A stretch of DNA of 64,000 nt, taken from contig JAPQWV010000307.1 of the NCBI GenBank assembly GCA_027422505.1, positions 372,001 through 436,000 on the forward strand, written 5' to 3'. The notes beneath the pieces are model-generated. The model saw only the letters and a list, made by a program, of their open reading frames with translations, did not search any database and was not told the DNA's origin. The stretch is from Craterostigma plantagineum. Lineage: Eukaryota > Streptophyta > Magnoliopsida > Lamiales > Linderniaceae. Below are positions 11,413 to 22,583 of the stretch, one piece after another (the stretch's first letter is position 1; the number at the start of each line of letters is the position of its first letter). A program made the translations under genes and the position numbers.

Positions 11413-11600
11413 CACGACCACCTCTATCGAGCGGTTTTACAACGTCTAGGCGGAGATGGTGTCATGGACTTCATATTTCTTTCCGAGCATCTCTCTCCGG
11501 TGAGATACCAAGGAATGACGGGCTCGTGTTCGGACGTGGCCGTTATTAGTTGTATGGAGATGATTTTATCGTATGGTTGGTAGACGTCCAAAGGGGCATC
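11413..11600 (+). pseudogene. Papain-like fragment, unit 2
   Basis: This copies the unit 1 segment with the same SPVRYQGMTGSCS core. One codon is missing before the core (GTGTCATGGAC instead of GTGTCATCATGGAC), and an extra T before TTATCG later breaks the frame. Confidence 0.4.
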
Positions 11601-11700
11601 CACAACATGACTATAAATAAACTTGTGTTGCGTTATCGTATGTGCTGCATATATTGTTTGTATTAGAGAAACTACAAAACAAAACAAGTCAATAATATAC

Positions 11701-11732
<32 letters not shown>

Positions 11733-12114
11733 ATTGAATAATAAGTTTAAACAAAATACGTCAATAATATATTTTGAGCATGTATTCGTACATATATGAC
11801 ATGCACAACATGACTATAAATCAACTTGTGTTGCATTATGTGTATGCGTTTTTTAGTATCAAACAAATTACAAAACAAAACACGTCAATATTGCATAATA
11901 AATTTAAAAGTAATACTTACATGGCATAATATCACAATTAGTGATGTTGTTTTTCGCCAATAAATCAATGATTTCACGTGACATAACACCACTCTTGCAC
12001 AAGTGGGTCGTCAATGTCGGTTACCAAAACTAATGAAGATCAATTAGGTATTAGGTTTCAAAATTTTTGAATCGAAATATCGATTAACCAAAATTCGCTT
12101 TTACTCGTATCGTG

Positions 12115-12350
12115 TGGGACCCTCTTCACCGTACAAGTTTAGAGTACTGTATACATCAACCGCACTCCCAAAATCGATTAGCCGCCTAATTAAACAGGCA
12201 TCAACACACAGTTAAGCAAGTAATGAGTCAAATGAGTGCAAATAATAAAATTTTAACTTACAAGTGTGCATCATCGAAATAGCTATCTGGACAAACTTCC
12301 ATGGAACAACTTCCATTAGCCATTAGATGGCAAACTACGATATTTGCTGA
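12115..12350 (-). pseudogene. Protein-kinase-like exon pair, unit 3
   Basis: The exon pair encodes NIVVCHLMANGSCSMEVC... and RLIDFGSAVDVYSTLNLYG with EEGPTRYE. The splice borders match those of the other units. Confidence 0.5.
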
Positions 12351-12679
12351 TTATAAATCAACTTGTGTTGCAGTTATGTGTATACAAAAATTTTTAGTAT
12401 TAGAGAAACTACAAAACAAAACAAGTCAATAATATATATAATGAATAATAAGTTCAAACAAAACACATCAATAATACATTTTGATATATGTGTTCATACC
12501 TATATAACATCCACAAAATGACTATAAATCAACTTGTGTTGCATTACGTGTATGTGTAAATTTTTAGTATCAAACAAATTACAAAACAAAACGCGTCAAT
12601 AATATATATTGCATAGCAAATTATTTTTATAATTAGTCGTGATGTTAAGATTTGATTGTTTATCAAATAGATGATTTGG

Positions 12680-12727
<48 letters not shown>

Positions 12728-12752
12728 AGCGCGCCATTCTTTTGCAGTAATA

Positions 12753-12940
12753 CCACGACCACCTCTATCGAGCGGTTTTACAACGTCTAGGCGGAGATGG
12801 TGTCATGGACTTCATATTTCTTTCCGAGCATCTCTCTCCGGTGAGATACCAAGGAATGACGGGCTCGTGTTCGCACGTGGCCGTTATTAGTTGTTTGTAG
12901 ATGATTTATCGTATGGTTGGTAGACGTCCAAAGGGGCATC
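12753..12940 (+). pseudogene. Papain-like fragment, unit 3
   Basis: This carries the same core (SPVRYQGMTGSCSHVAVIS). The following TTGTATGGAG of unit 1 is changed to TTGTTTGTAG, which creates an in-frame stop. Confidence 0.4.
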
Positions 12941-13394
12941 CACAACATGACTATAAATAAACTTGTGTTGCGTTATCGTATGTGCTGCATAAATTTTTTG
13001 TATTACAGAAATTACAAAACAAAATAAGTCAATAATTATATATTAAATAATATGTTTAAACAAAACACGTCATTAATATATTTTGAGTATGTATTCGTAC
13101 ATATATGACATGCATAACATGACTATAAATCAACTTGTGTTGCATTATGTGTATGCGTAAATTTTTAGTATCAAACAAATTACAAAACAAAACACGTCAA
13201 TATTGCATAATAAATTTAAAAGTAATACTTACATGGCATAATATCACAATGAGTGATGATCAATGATTTCACATGACATAACGCCACTCTTGCACAAGTG
13301 GGTCGTCAAAGTCGGTTACCAAAGCTAATGAAGCTCAATTTGGTATTAGGTTTCAAATTTTTTTAATTGAAATATCGATTAACCACGGTTTTAC

Positions 13395-13635
13395 ACGTAT
13401 CGTGTGGGACCCTCTTCACCGTACAAGTTTAGAGTACTGTATGCATCAACTGCAATCCCAAAATCGATCAACCGCCTAATTAAACAAGCATCAACATACA
13501 GTTAAGTAAGTAATAGTCAAATGAGTGCAAGTAATAAAAATTTAACTTACAAGTGTGCATTATCGTAACAGCTATCTGGACTAGCTTCCATGGAACAACT
13601 TCCATTAGCCATTTGATGGCAAACTACGATATTTG
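13395..13635 (-). pseudogene. Protein-kinase-like exon pair, unit 4
   Basis: The exon pair encodes NIVVCHQMANGSCSMEAS... and RLIDFGIAVDAYSTLNLYG with EEGPTRYV, again with a GTAAGT donor and TTTAATTAG acceptor. Confidence 0.5.
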
Positions 13636-13994
13636 CTGATTATAAATCAACTTGTGTCGCAGTTATGTGTATGCAGAAATTTTTAGTATGAGAGAAACTA
13701 CAAAATAAAACAAGTCAATAATATATCATAAATAATAAGTTTAAACAAAACACGCCAATAATATATTTTGATATACATATTTGTACATATATGACATCCA
13801 CAAAATGATGATAAATCAACTTGTGTTGCATTATGTGTATGCATAAAGTTTTAGTATCAAACAAATTACAAAACAAAACATGTCAATAATATATATTGCA
13901 TAGCAAATTTTTTTTTTTATAATTTAATTTTTATAATTTGTCATGATGTTAAATTTGATTGTTTATCGAAGAGATGATTTAGAAAAAATATCAA

Positions 13995-14378
13995 TTGCGC
14001 CATTCTTCTGCAGTAATATCCACGATGACCTCTATCGAGCGGTTTACAACATCTAGGCGGAGATGGTGTCATCATGAACTTCATATTTCTTTCCGAGCAC
14101 TCTCTCCGATGAGATACCAAGGAATTACGGGCTCGTGTTTGCACGTGGCCGTTATTAGTTGTACAGAGATGATTTATCGTATGGTTGGTAGAGGTCCAAA
14201 GGGACTGGTGCCGGAAGGATGCCATTTTTATTTTGACGTACATGATTGTTTCTACCACGTCTATGCAGATCTATTGTACGACAATGTGCCAAATATGGAC
14301 GTAGCTAGAGGTGATGCAATGAGGAAATTGGGATGCCACGTACTTTACGCTATAAGTTACGTGAATGATTTCACCTGA
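13995..14378 (+). pseudogene. Papain-like fragment, unit 4, with longest downstream frame
   Basis: This frame of 127 codons contains LSPMRYQGITGSCLHVAVIS and CTEMIYRMVGR, then continues past the repeat border as GLVPEGCHFYFDVHDCFYHV... to TGA at 14376-14378. The downstream part is unique to this copy, so this unit may keep the original 3' sequence from which the others were truncated. I do not recognise the extra segment. The residue before the QG core is Tyr, and the residue after the putative catalytic Cys is Leu. Confidence 0.4.
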
Positions 14379-14399
14379 TATAAATTGTACGATTATATA

Positions 14400-14799
14400 A
14401 CAGTAGTCATATTAATTAAAACATGTCACGTATTTGCGAGTTGATATATCATTTTACGCATAACCTCGTGTCCTTCAAAAGTCTTCGGCCATGTCAACCA
14501 TTGACTGGATACGGGCTCAAATACATCAGCAACATTCTTATTGTCGCTGTATAGTAGAGACTTGAATGTTAAGCCTTCGTAATAGCTTATAAAATATATG
14601 TTGTTCGGTTGAGTGTAAAATTAAACAAAGCTAGCAGTATAGTCTTGCCTTATCTTCGACAATTTTACGACCAAAATAGCACTCTCTAATGCCACTTTGA
14701 TAGTATTCACTTTGTCCTAAGACATGAGACCGCAAATAATATAATAAAATAAATTGCATGCAATGTCCAAATTTCATACAACAATGGGCAGTGTATAAC
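14400..14799. other. Spacer between tandem array and right flank repeat
   Basis: AT-rich sequence without a recognisable ORF, RNA or transposon end. Confidence 0.3.
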
Positions 14800-15480
14800 T
14801 AGGATACGCATACAGTGAATTAACAGAGGTACCGTGGCAATGAACATAAACAAGATAAGTTTGAATAGCCAATAATAAGGTAAAAGTAATCAACACCTTA
14901 ATCGTTTTTAGGACAAACATAGTGTTTCATCGAAAAGTTGTTATACGATCCAGGTTTGCCCGAAAAACCCATCCCCAAGCGGTCGTATTATGTGTGGCAT
15001 ACCTATAACGATGTAGTTTTATGTATAAGATAATATATACTATGCTGTATATATATATATCGTAACAAAGATGACACCATAATTTTTATTAGTGATTACT
15101 TCGTAAGAGGTGAAGAGAGGATATTGTTCCTTAGCCACCGATTTTGGAAATCTCCAAAACATGTTATCATTTGACTTACACAATATAAGAAAAACAATCA
15201 AAGCGTAATCCTAAAATGACTTTGAAATAGGCACATCTGTTAGTATTTACCTTGCGATAGATCAGGAATATGCATGATCATGTATATACGAAAGAATATG
15301 ACAAAAACGACATACAAAAGAATGTGATATACGAAAGAATTCATCACGTGATATACAAAAGAATGTGGGACTAAAACGACAAACTAGGATTTTGGAAGGG
15401 TAAGTTGACATGTTTCATATCATCATGCAAATGAAAGTTATTAGTTAAATAATAATAAATCAACATGTATATATGCATAC
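14800..15480 (+). repeat. Right copy of the flanking direct repeat
   Basis: This is the partner of 8701-9350 in the same orientation. It implies that the duplicated block once extended beyond the four inner units. Confidence 0.75.
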
Positions 15481-15482
15481 TA

Positions 15483-16030
15483 TGGGAACCGAAACTGGTT
15501 CTTACCGAATACCGAACCGAAAATTTTCAGTTCGGTATTAGTTTCATTTTGATAACATAAAATAATTCGGTACGGTTTCGTTATAACTTCGGTAAACCGA
15601 ACCGAATCGAAAAAAATGAATTATTTTTTCTATACATATATATTATTATATGTTATATAATAATATATCCACCATATGTTATAAAATATGAAAAATATTA
15701 CTTGCATCAAAATTTTATACAAATATATATATGATAATATATTTTTATAATTTAAATCATATTTATCATATTAAATAAACTATGGAAATATTAGGTAAAT
15801 TAAAATTTTATACAATATATCTATGATAGCATATTTTTATAATATATTGAAATCATAAAGTTTATATATTATTTTTTATAACTAAAATTTCGTTTTTCTG
15901 TCGGTTAACCGAACCGAACCGAAAAAGGTAAAAACCGAAACCGAACCGAAATATCTATGTTATGATTTTCGGTTTATAAAATCATCGTACCGAACTTTCG
16001 CTCCGGTTATAACCGAATGAACACCCCTAA
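15483..16030. mobile_element. CCGAA/TTCGG-rich transposon remnant
   Basis: Many CCGAACCGAA and TTCGGT strings occur in both orientations at the two ends of an AT-rich core. The right end (TTATAACCGAATGAACACCCC) resembles the termini of common non-autonomous hAT families. The left end is not a clean inverted match and I found no target duplication, so the left end may be truncated. Confidence 0.55.
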
Positions 16031-16223
16031 ATGTTATATTAAATTATAAATTCAGGCGAGCACAGAAAACATAAACTTCAACAAAAAATGAACTCCTAAC
16101 TTATTAAGTACTAGTATTTTTAGCACACCACATGTAATAAAATAAAAATTGATTGGTGATGGGTAATTTTGTTTTAGTAAAAGTTTTCATAGTTATTTAA
16201 TAAACGGGTAGGAAATAAACTAA

Positions 16224-17796
16224 GGGGTAACGTTCACTAAATCCCCCTTCCCTTATTTTCCAATCAACTAACTCTCCATTCCATATTATTTATTAACAAA
16301 CTCCCTAAATCAAAACAATCTTACACATAACTCCCCATGGACGATTTTGTCCCTATATTTTTGTAGTACCAATATACGTATGTTGTAGTACCTCATGAAC
16401 GATTTTGCCCCCTCTATTAATTTCCACACCCTCACCCAACCTTGTAGTACCAATATACGCATGTTTGTAGTACCAATGTATAGATGTTCGTAGTACCATT
16501 CCGTGAGCCCATGGACGATTTTGCCCCTCTACTAATTCCCACACCCTTTTCTTTTCCTTACTCGAACTTGCAGTACCAATATACGTCTGTTTGTAGTACG
16601 AATGTATGGATGTTCGTGGTACCATTCCGTGAGCTAATATAGTACCATACATAGGTCACTTGTAGTATCTTTTCCGTACCATGTGCTTAACTATCGCAAC
16701 TCCTACCCTACAATTATAGCACCAATACACATATATTTGTAGTACCAATATATAGATGTTCGTGGTACCGTATTATATGCTAGTGTGGTACCAAGATTAG
16801 GTTACTTGTAGTACCAATATCTATGGTAACCGTCACAATAAAAAATCGGATGGCGTCGAAAAATTCGTTACCAAAACTTGAAGTACCAATATACGTATGG
16901 TTGTAGTACCACTGTATAGATGTTCGTGGTACCATACCGTGAGATCGTGTGGTACCATACGTAGGTTACTTGTGGTATTTTTTTCGGTACCATGTGCTCA
17001 GCACAAGTAACCTACGTATGGTACCACACTAGCTCATGGTATGGTGCCACGAACATCGATACACTGGTACTACAAATATACGTATATTGGTACTTCAATT
17101 TTGGATAAGGAATTTTCGACGCCATCTGAATTATTTTTGGTCCGTGACCGTTGCCATAGATATTGGTACTACAAGTAACCTACGGTACCACACTAGCTTA
17201 CAATACGGTACCACGAACATCTGTATATTGGTACTACAAATATATGTGTATTGGTGCTACAATTTTAGGGTAGGAGTTGCGATAGTTAAAGCACATGGTA
17301 TGGAAAAGATACTACAAGTAACCTACGTATGGTACTACACTAGCTCACGGAATGGACGATATGATACCACGAATATCTATACACTGGTACTACAAGAATA
17401 CGTATATTGAACTACAAGTTTTGCGTAGGGTCCGTGGGTGTTGACATGTTTTTTGGTAATATTGCGATAGTTAAGCAAATGGTACGAAAAAGGTACTACA
17501 AATAACTACGTATTGTACTACATTATCTCATGGAATGGTACCACGGTATGGTATCACGAATATCTATACATTGGTACTACAAGAATACGTATATTGGTAC
17601 TACAAGTTTTGGGTAGGGGGTCTGTGGGTCTTGACAGGTTTTTTGGTAATATTATTGTTTTTATAAGGCTAAAATCGTCCACTAGGTAGCTATGTGATAT
17701 AAAAGTTTGAAATGGGGAGTTTGATGATAAATGAATGGGAAGGGGGGAGTTAGTTGATTAATAGTTTGAGAGTATGGAGTTATCTGTAGATTTCTC
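16224..17796. mobile_element. Non-autonomous MULE-like foldback element with GTAGTACCA repeats
   Basis: A perfect 9-bp duplication, ATAAACTAA, occurs at 16215-16223 and 17797-17805. The terminal regions are inverted and diverged: the left has CCCCCTTCCC and AATCAACTAACTC, and the right has the complements GAGTTAGTTGATT and GGGAAGGGGGG. The interior is packed with degenerate GTAGTACCAATATACGTATG units on the left arm and their complement (CATACGTATATTGGTACTAC type) on the right, meeting near 17000. The whole element can therefore fold into one hairpin. Frames inside it are repeat translations, not genes. A 9-bp duplication is typical of Mutator-like elements. Confidence 0.75.
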
Positions 17797-17805
17797 ATAA
17801 ACTAA

Positions 17806-18321
17806 AACTAGAATTATATAACTTTTATGAACCTGGTGTAATTTTTAATTTTATTAATATGTATAAATGTAAAATAAATTAATGGTTATTAACTCAAAAA
17901 GAAAAGATTTTTATTTTATATTACAAATTGACAGATCAAATCAATTGAATAAATGGCCGTTTTACGGGGCCTTCACTCTTTATATAATACTAGTATTTTT
18001 TCGCACACTCTACGCGTGTGCATTGAATATAATTATAGTGTATTTTAATTTTGAGATTTATAATTTTTAATGTTGATAAGATATAATTTTTAAATATATA
18101 AAAAGAAAAAATTTTGTCTAAGGGCATAACTACAATAAATAAAGAAATTAGAAGTGATATGAAACAATTAAATTATAAAAAGAGGGGTTAAATTGCAAAT
18201 ATCTTGACAGACCAAATGTGTCAGTTTTTATCCACCCTAAACCAATTATATAAAATTATAGATAAGATATATAATAGATAGACATAGATGATACATATAC
18301 CACTGAAATAGAAAATGGATT
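17806..18321. other. AT-rich intergenic
   Basis: No gene seen. This is the left flank of the large retrotransposon insertion. Confidence 0.35.
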
Positions 18322-18326
18322 AAAAT

Positions 18327-19052
18327 TGATATGGGGCAAACCCAATCAAAGGTATTTTTATATATGGGGGCTCTGAATACTTAGTTAGCGGTAGATCGGT
18401 TACTATGCTATTTGTTAGGTGTACGAGGGTCGTTGATGCTGGGACGTAAACAGAAAGAACACAGGGGTTTGCGTGGTTCGAATCCTTTCGGATTCTACGT
18501 CCACGGGGCGCTGGGAACTATCCTTCACTAAGTAGCAACACATTACACACTCATATAATCCTTACCTTCACTCTTGAAATATGGAAAACACGTCTACAAT
18601 ATCTAAAGAGGAAATACTATGCGAGTGTTTCTGTAGAGAGATGATTCTCATGGAAAATGTGCTAAGTCCTCCCTTTATAGCAGCTCCCCGCCGCCTGTTG
18701 GAAGCTATGTTCCAGCTTTTCCGGGGGACGTACGACCTAAGGACTGCAGGAGAAAATGACGGATTGCTTGATGGATTGACCTCTGCGGCGGCTACAGTAG
18801 GGCACCCAGTAGTATCTTCCTCTAGTAGGGCGACACACGCCCCTGTATTCCTTTTCTCTCTTTCCTGTTGTACCTTTATCTGGGTATCCGAGGGTTCTTC
18901 TTCCTTTGTCCAGTCCATGTTAGTGCCCGTCAGATCCTTACAGCTCCTTCTTCCCAGATTTATATTTTACCATGGGCTCTTATTTTCGATGGGCTTTTTT
19001 GGGCCTTTCCTTTTTTTTGTTTTTCTCGGCCCATCTTAGTTAGACCATATCA
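18327..19052 (-). repeat. 3' LTR of the Tat element
   Basis: This 726-bp LTR has TG...CA ends and contains GTGGTTCGAATCC followed by a small hairpin (AATCC...GGATT). It is nearly identical to 37989-38715. Confidence 0.93.
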
Positions 19053-19125
19053 ACCACTCCCCTACTCTAATTTATTTTTGGGGACAAAAGTGAATTAGAG
19101 TAAACAAACTAGACCTTACCTCCCC

Positions 19126-21729
19126 TTGGGGCTCTCCTGTCTTAATTTCTTGAAAGGACGTGTCCTTTACTGCTCCTTTTCAGTACCTCGGGAACCGCTT
19201 CTTTTTAAGGGTGGCTCTGGAAGCTCCTTAGGTTATTTTTCTGAAGGGTTACTTCGATACGGCACAGGTGCGTCTCTCTCTTTCTCCATTTCTATTTCAT
19301 CTTCATCTCTCGTGGTTATGGCTTCTTCAACCTCAGATTCGGAAAAAACTCAGTCTTCCCCTGCTCCATCCCACCAATCGATTTCTTCTGATTCGTCGCC
19401 TGCGTCTCTCTCTTCGCAGCCCTCTTCCCAACCAGTCGCCTGCGCTGTTGCGCCGCGACCGACAAATCGTCCGCGTACTCGCTCTGCTACTGCTTCTTCG
19501 ATGGCCTCTGTTCCTGTAGGTGGGGCCGATTCCGCGGGTTCGCCGGCCGATTCTCGGAGTTTGGTGGTGTTTTCCGGATCGTCGCCTCCCCCTAACCCTA
19601 AATCCGTTCCTTCTTCTTCCTTGCGAACTCCTCTCAGTGTTTTTAAGGCTTCCACATGCGTGCCGGCGAATTTGGACGGCCTGGTGGAGGGGGGTTTTGT
19701 TTTCGAGGGTTTCGCCGTGAAAATGGCGTCTCCTGATCAGAGGGCTGACCTCCCGCCTCCCTCGTGTCTGGCGTTTTGGGAGGCCCAGATTAGGGCTGGG
19801 CTGCGCTTCCCCATTCCCCTTTTTCTTTCTGAGGTGTCGAGGGCCTTTAAGGTTCCGTTAAACCAATTCCAGCCTTCGGCCATTCGTCTCCTTGTGGCCT
19901 TTTTCGTGGCGGTGCGAGCCGCCGGAGGCATCCCGTCGCCTGACTTGGTGCTTTCCCAGTTTTCGTCAAACTTCATGGTGCATTCTTCTACCTCTCCTCC
20001 ATTTCTTCTCGTATGGGAGGTGAGACTCACTTCTTTGGCAAGAATCACAAAATGGACAAGGACTGGCAAGGGACCTTACTTCTTTGTGGAGTCCCCGAGC
20101 GGTTCGTGGGATCCTGTGGTAAGTGGGTAACTGGTGCACCTCCTCGCGACCAGGGCAAGTCCTCAAAAAGGGATTCGAAGGCTTTGGCCTCTCTAAACGC
20201 CCATGCTGAGGAGCATGGTCCTCTGAACCCTTTCTTTTTGGCCAAGTTTCCTGGTGTTCTGTATCACTTTGGGTTCTCACCCCTTCCTGCTAATTTTTCA
20301 CTCGAGGGTGTTTTATAGTCTCTGTTGCGCTCTTTATCATTCCTCCAGAGTTATTATTTTGTTGATTCTCTGTTTGTAGGGGAGCGGAACGCTCCACCTC
20401 CTCCTGGGGTCGAGGGTTCTGTCTTGGCTTCGGTTCCTCCCTTGCTCTTGGGTGCTCAGGACATCCGCGCGGAGGTTCAGCAGTTTTCCTCCAAGGGTGT
20501 GGGAACTTCCGAGCTGCCCCAGGCTGCTGATGCTCCTAAAACGAAGCGAAAGGCCGGCTCTTTGGAAAAACCAGCCAAGAAGTCCAAGAAAAAACAGGTT
20601 CTTTCAGAATCTAAGGGAGGTGAGGATCGGGCTGAGGCTCCTTCTGGGGACTCCGTGGCCAGAGTTGGGATGGCAGCGTTAAGCAACTTGGTCCCCATAG
20701 AATACAGGGAGGTGTTCGCCAATAGATCCCCCGCAGAGAATGAGGCAGAACTTGCCTATCATCTTTCTAAGGTATGCCTTTGGTCGCTCTTAGTGGACGC
20801 TTTTGTCTCGTTTTTAGAGTTTCTTCGAGTAGCCTATACCTTCTCTGTTTTCTGGTCTTAGGATTTCCTTTTCGTGGTACCTAGGTAATAGGTCTGGTGC
20901 TGTGAAGCCTTCTGAGAATCCGTTGGTGCCGGAGTTGGAGGGACGCATCAAGTCCCTCCAGGAGCAGTTAGAGCAAGTTCAGGCCAGTTTGGCCGCCCGT
21001 GAAAAAACAGTCGAAGAGGTTCAGGCCAAGTTCCAAAATGAGAAGGAAGGGCTGGAGGAGGAGAAGACAGCGCTGGCCAAGCGGTATGAGGAGCTGCTTA
21101 AGTCTTCAGAGAAGGAGAGAGAAGACCATGCGGCCCTTCTGAAGCTGCGTGAGGAGGAGCTCCAGAGCTCCTTTGCCAAGGAGAGAGCGAAGTGGGATGA
21201 AGATTTCGTCCGCATAACGGAGGTCCATGGGCCGGTCGAGCTGGAGGCCATGAAGGCGGAGGGCGCTCAGATTTGTCAGCGCCACCTCTTATCGACCGCG
21301 GTCGGACAGAAGTTCCTAGAAGATCTGGCGGAAGATTGGCGCCTGGCCTATCTGAGTGATCCCGTTTCACTTAGGGATTTCGTCCCCTTCATGCAGCACT
21401 ATTTCTTGGGTGGCCATCATGCAGGATCCGAAGGTGTTGAAGTGGTTACCGCCCTTAAGAGCCTTCCTCCCCCCATCCTTGAAAGGGGACCCAATGGCGG
21501 AGGAGAACCCCTTATTCTGGCGCCCTTCTGCCGAGAAGCACATGGCAGTTCTCGCCCAGGCCGATATCTCCGACCTCCCTGGCGTCGTTTTCTATCCTCC
21601 CGTGGATTCTTCTCTTTAGTTTTCTTTTCTTTGTGTTGTGTAATGGACTTTTTTCCTTTTATGCTTTTGCGGACAGTTGTTTTTCTAGTGGGGGAGCTTA
21701 ACTCCCCTGCTTTCGTATGCTTTTGCTGA
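19126..21729 (+). pseudogene. Antisense gene of the Tat element (Transposase_28-like, intron-containing)
   Basis: A set of frames reads opposite to gag-pol. 19126-20130 has a Ser/Pro-rich N-terminus, then GFAVKMASPDQRADLPPPSC and FPIPLFLSEVSRAFKVPLNQ, a pattern of the plant putative gypsy-type transposon family (Pfam Transposase_28). It continues with small frame breaks at 20013-20318, 20390-20770 (basic KKSKKKQ patch) and 20902-21360, a long predicted coiled coil rich in E, K and Q. GT and AG borders near 20773 and 20880 look like an intron. Antisense ORFs are known in Retand-type Tat elements. Whether this copy is expressed is unknown. It has at least one frame break, so it is listed as broken. 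Confidence 0.7.
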
Positions 21730-22034
21730 GGTCCCCCTTTTCCTTGTAACGCAGGACCTCTTTTATTAAGTATCTTTTTCCTTCCGTGCTTTTCTTTGTT
21801 GAATTTAGTCGTACTTCACCAGACCTCGTTAAATTCGTGAGCCAAGTACAAATTATACACGCCTTTGGTTGTAAGGACCGTCATCCTTATTCAAAGGTGT
21901 CACATAGGCGCTAGGCTCTCTTTGTCCGTAGCGAATTCAGTAATGTAAGCCCGAAGGTCTTAAAAAGTGGGGGACTACCCCACCGTTTTACCCTGGTTAT
22001 AGCGCCAGCTACGCTAAGGTACCTATACACGTCG

Positions 22035-22320
22035 CAGGCCTTACTGGGGACCTTTGATGTCCTGTACGCCACAGCTCGTCAGCGGTGGTATCTTGTACGC
22101 CCTCACGGGCATCTTTCACGTCGCAGACCTGTGGCCTTTGATGTCGGGTACGCCGCCGACCCGTCGGTTTTTGGCATCATCTCACGTCGCAGGCTATCGG
22201 CCTTTGATGTCTTTGTACGCCGCAGGTCCGTCGACCCTTGGTATCGTTTCACATCGCGGGCTGTTAGCCCTTGATGTCGTTGTACACCGCAGGTCCGTCG
22301 ACCCTTGGCATCCATTGTAA
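22035..22320. repeat. Short tandem repeats in the Tat element 3' region
   Basis: About four degenerate units of roughly 70-75 bp recur, each containing CCTTTGATGTC...TACGCC(G)C and a CACGTCGCAGGC-type block with CCGTCGACCCTTGG. Tandem repeats upstream of the 3' LTR are a known property of Tat/Ogre elements and a suspected source of satellites. Unit boundaries are approximate. Confidence 0.7.
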
Positions 22321-22583
22321 GTACACTTTGTTATGACAAAACATTTATATTCCGCTGGGGAGGTACGCCTCGTTAAAACCTTACCTGGGCAAAACCTCCC
22401 TTTGAGGCAACATCCCAGATGAAGGAAAAAGCGTACGTCCCCTCCATTTCTTACATAGTAGTGTTACACATAAAACTTTTTTAAGTTAGAGACGTTCCAA
22501 GGATGGGGCAAGGACCTCCCCTTGGCATCTTCTAACTCGTAGGCTCCACCTCCAAGCACCCTCGTCACGCGATAGGGCCCTTC

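Larger units (their letters stand above)
9380..14385. repeat. Tandem array of four units of about 1.2-1.4 kb
   Basis: The anchor string TCGTCAATGT(C/T)GGTTACCAAA recurs near 9437, 10621, 12001 and (with one change) 13298. A second anchor, CCTCTATCGAGCGGTTT, recurs near 10241, 11420, 12760 and 14030. The units are direct repeats with a few percent divergence and length differences caused mostly by (TA)n tracts. Each unit contains a kinase-like exon pair on the minus strand and a papain-like segment on the plus strand, described separately. Units also contain several copies of a shorter repeat of about 75 bp around AACTTGTGTTGCATTATGTG. Confidence 0.85.

Noticed and set aside
12544..12762. Minus-strand frame with a YIYIYIY run
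   Set aside because: It is a translation of the (TA)n microsatellite.
16353..17410. Two frames of about 100-124 codons inside the element at 16224-17796
   Set aside because: They translate the GTAGTACCA repeat array and have no independent start context or homology.
18568..19098. Frames within the Tat LTRs (also 38243-38737)
   Set aside because: The same frames occur in both LTRs simply because the LTRs are duplicates. No protein family is recognisable, and LTRs of this size are normally non-coding.
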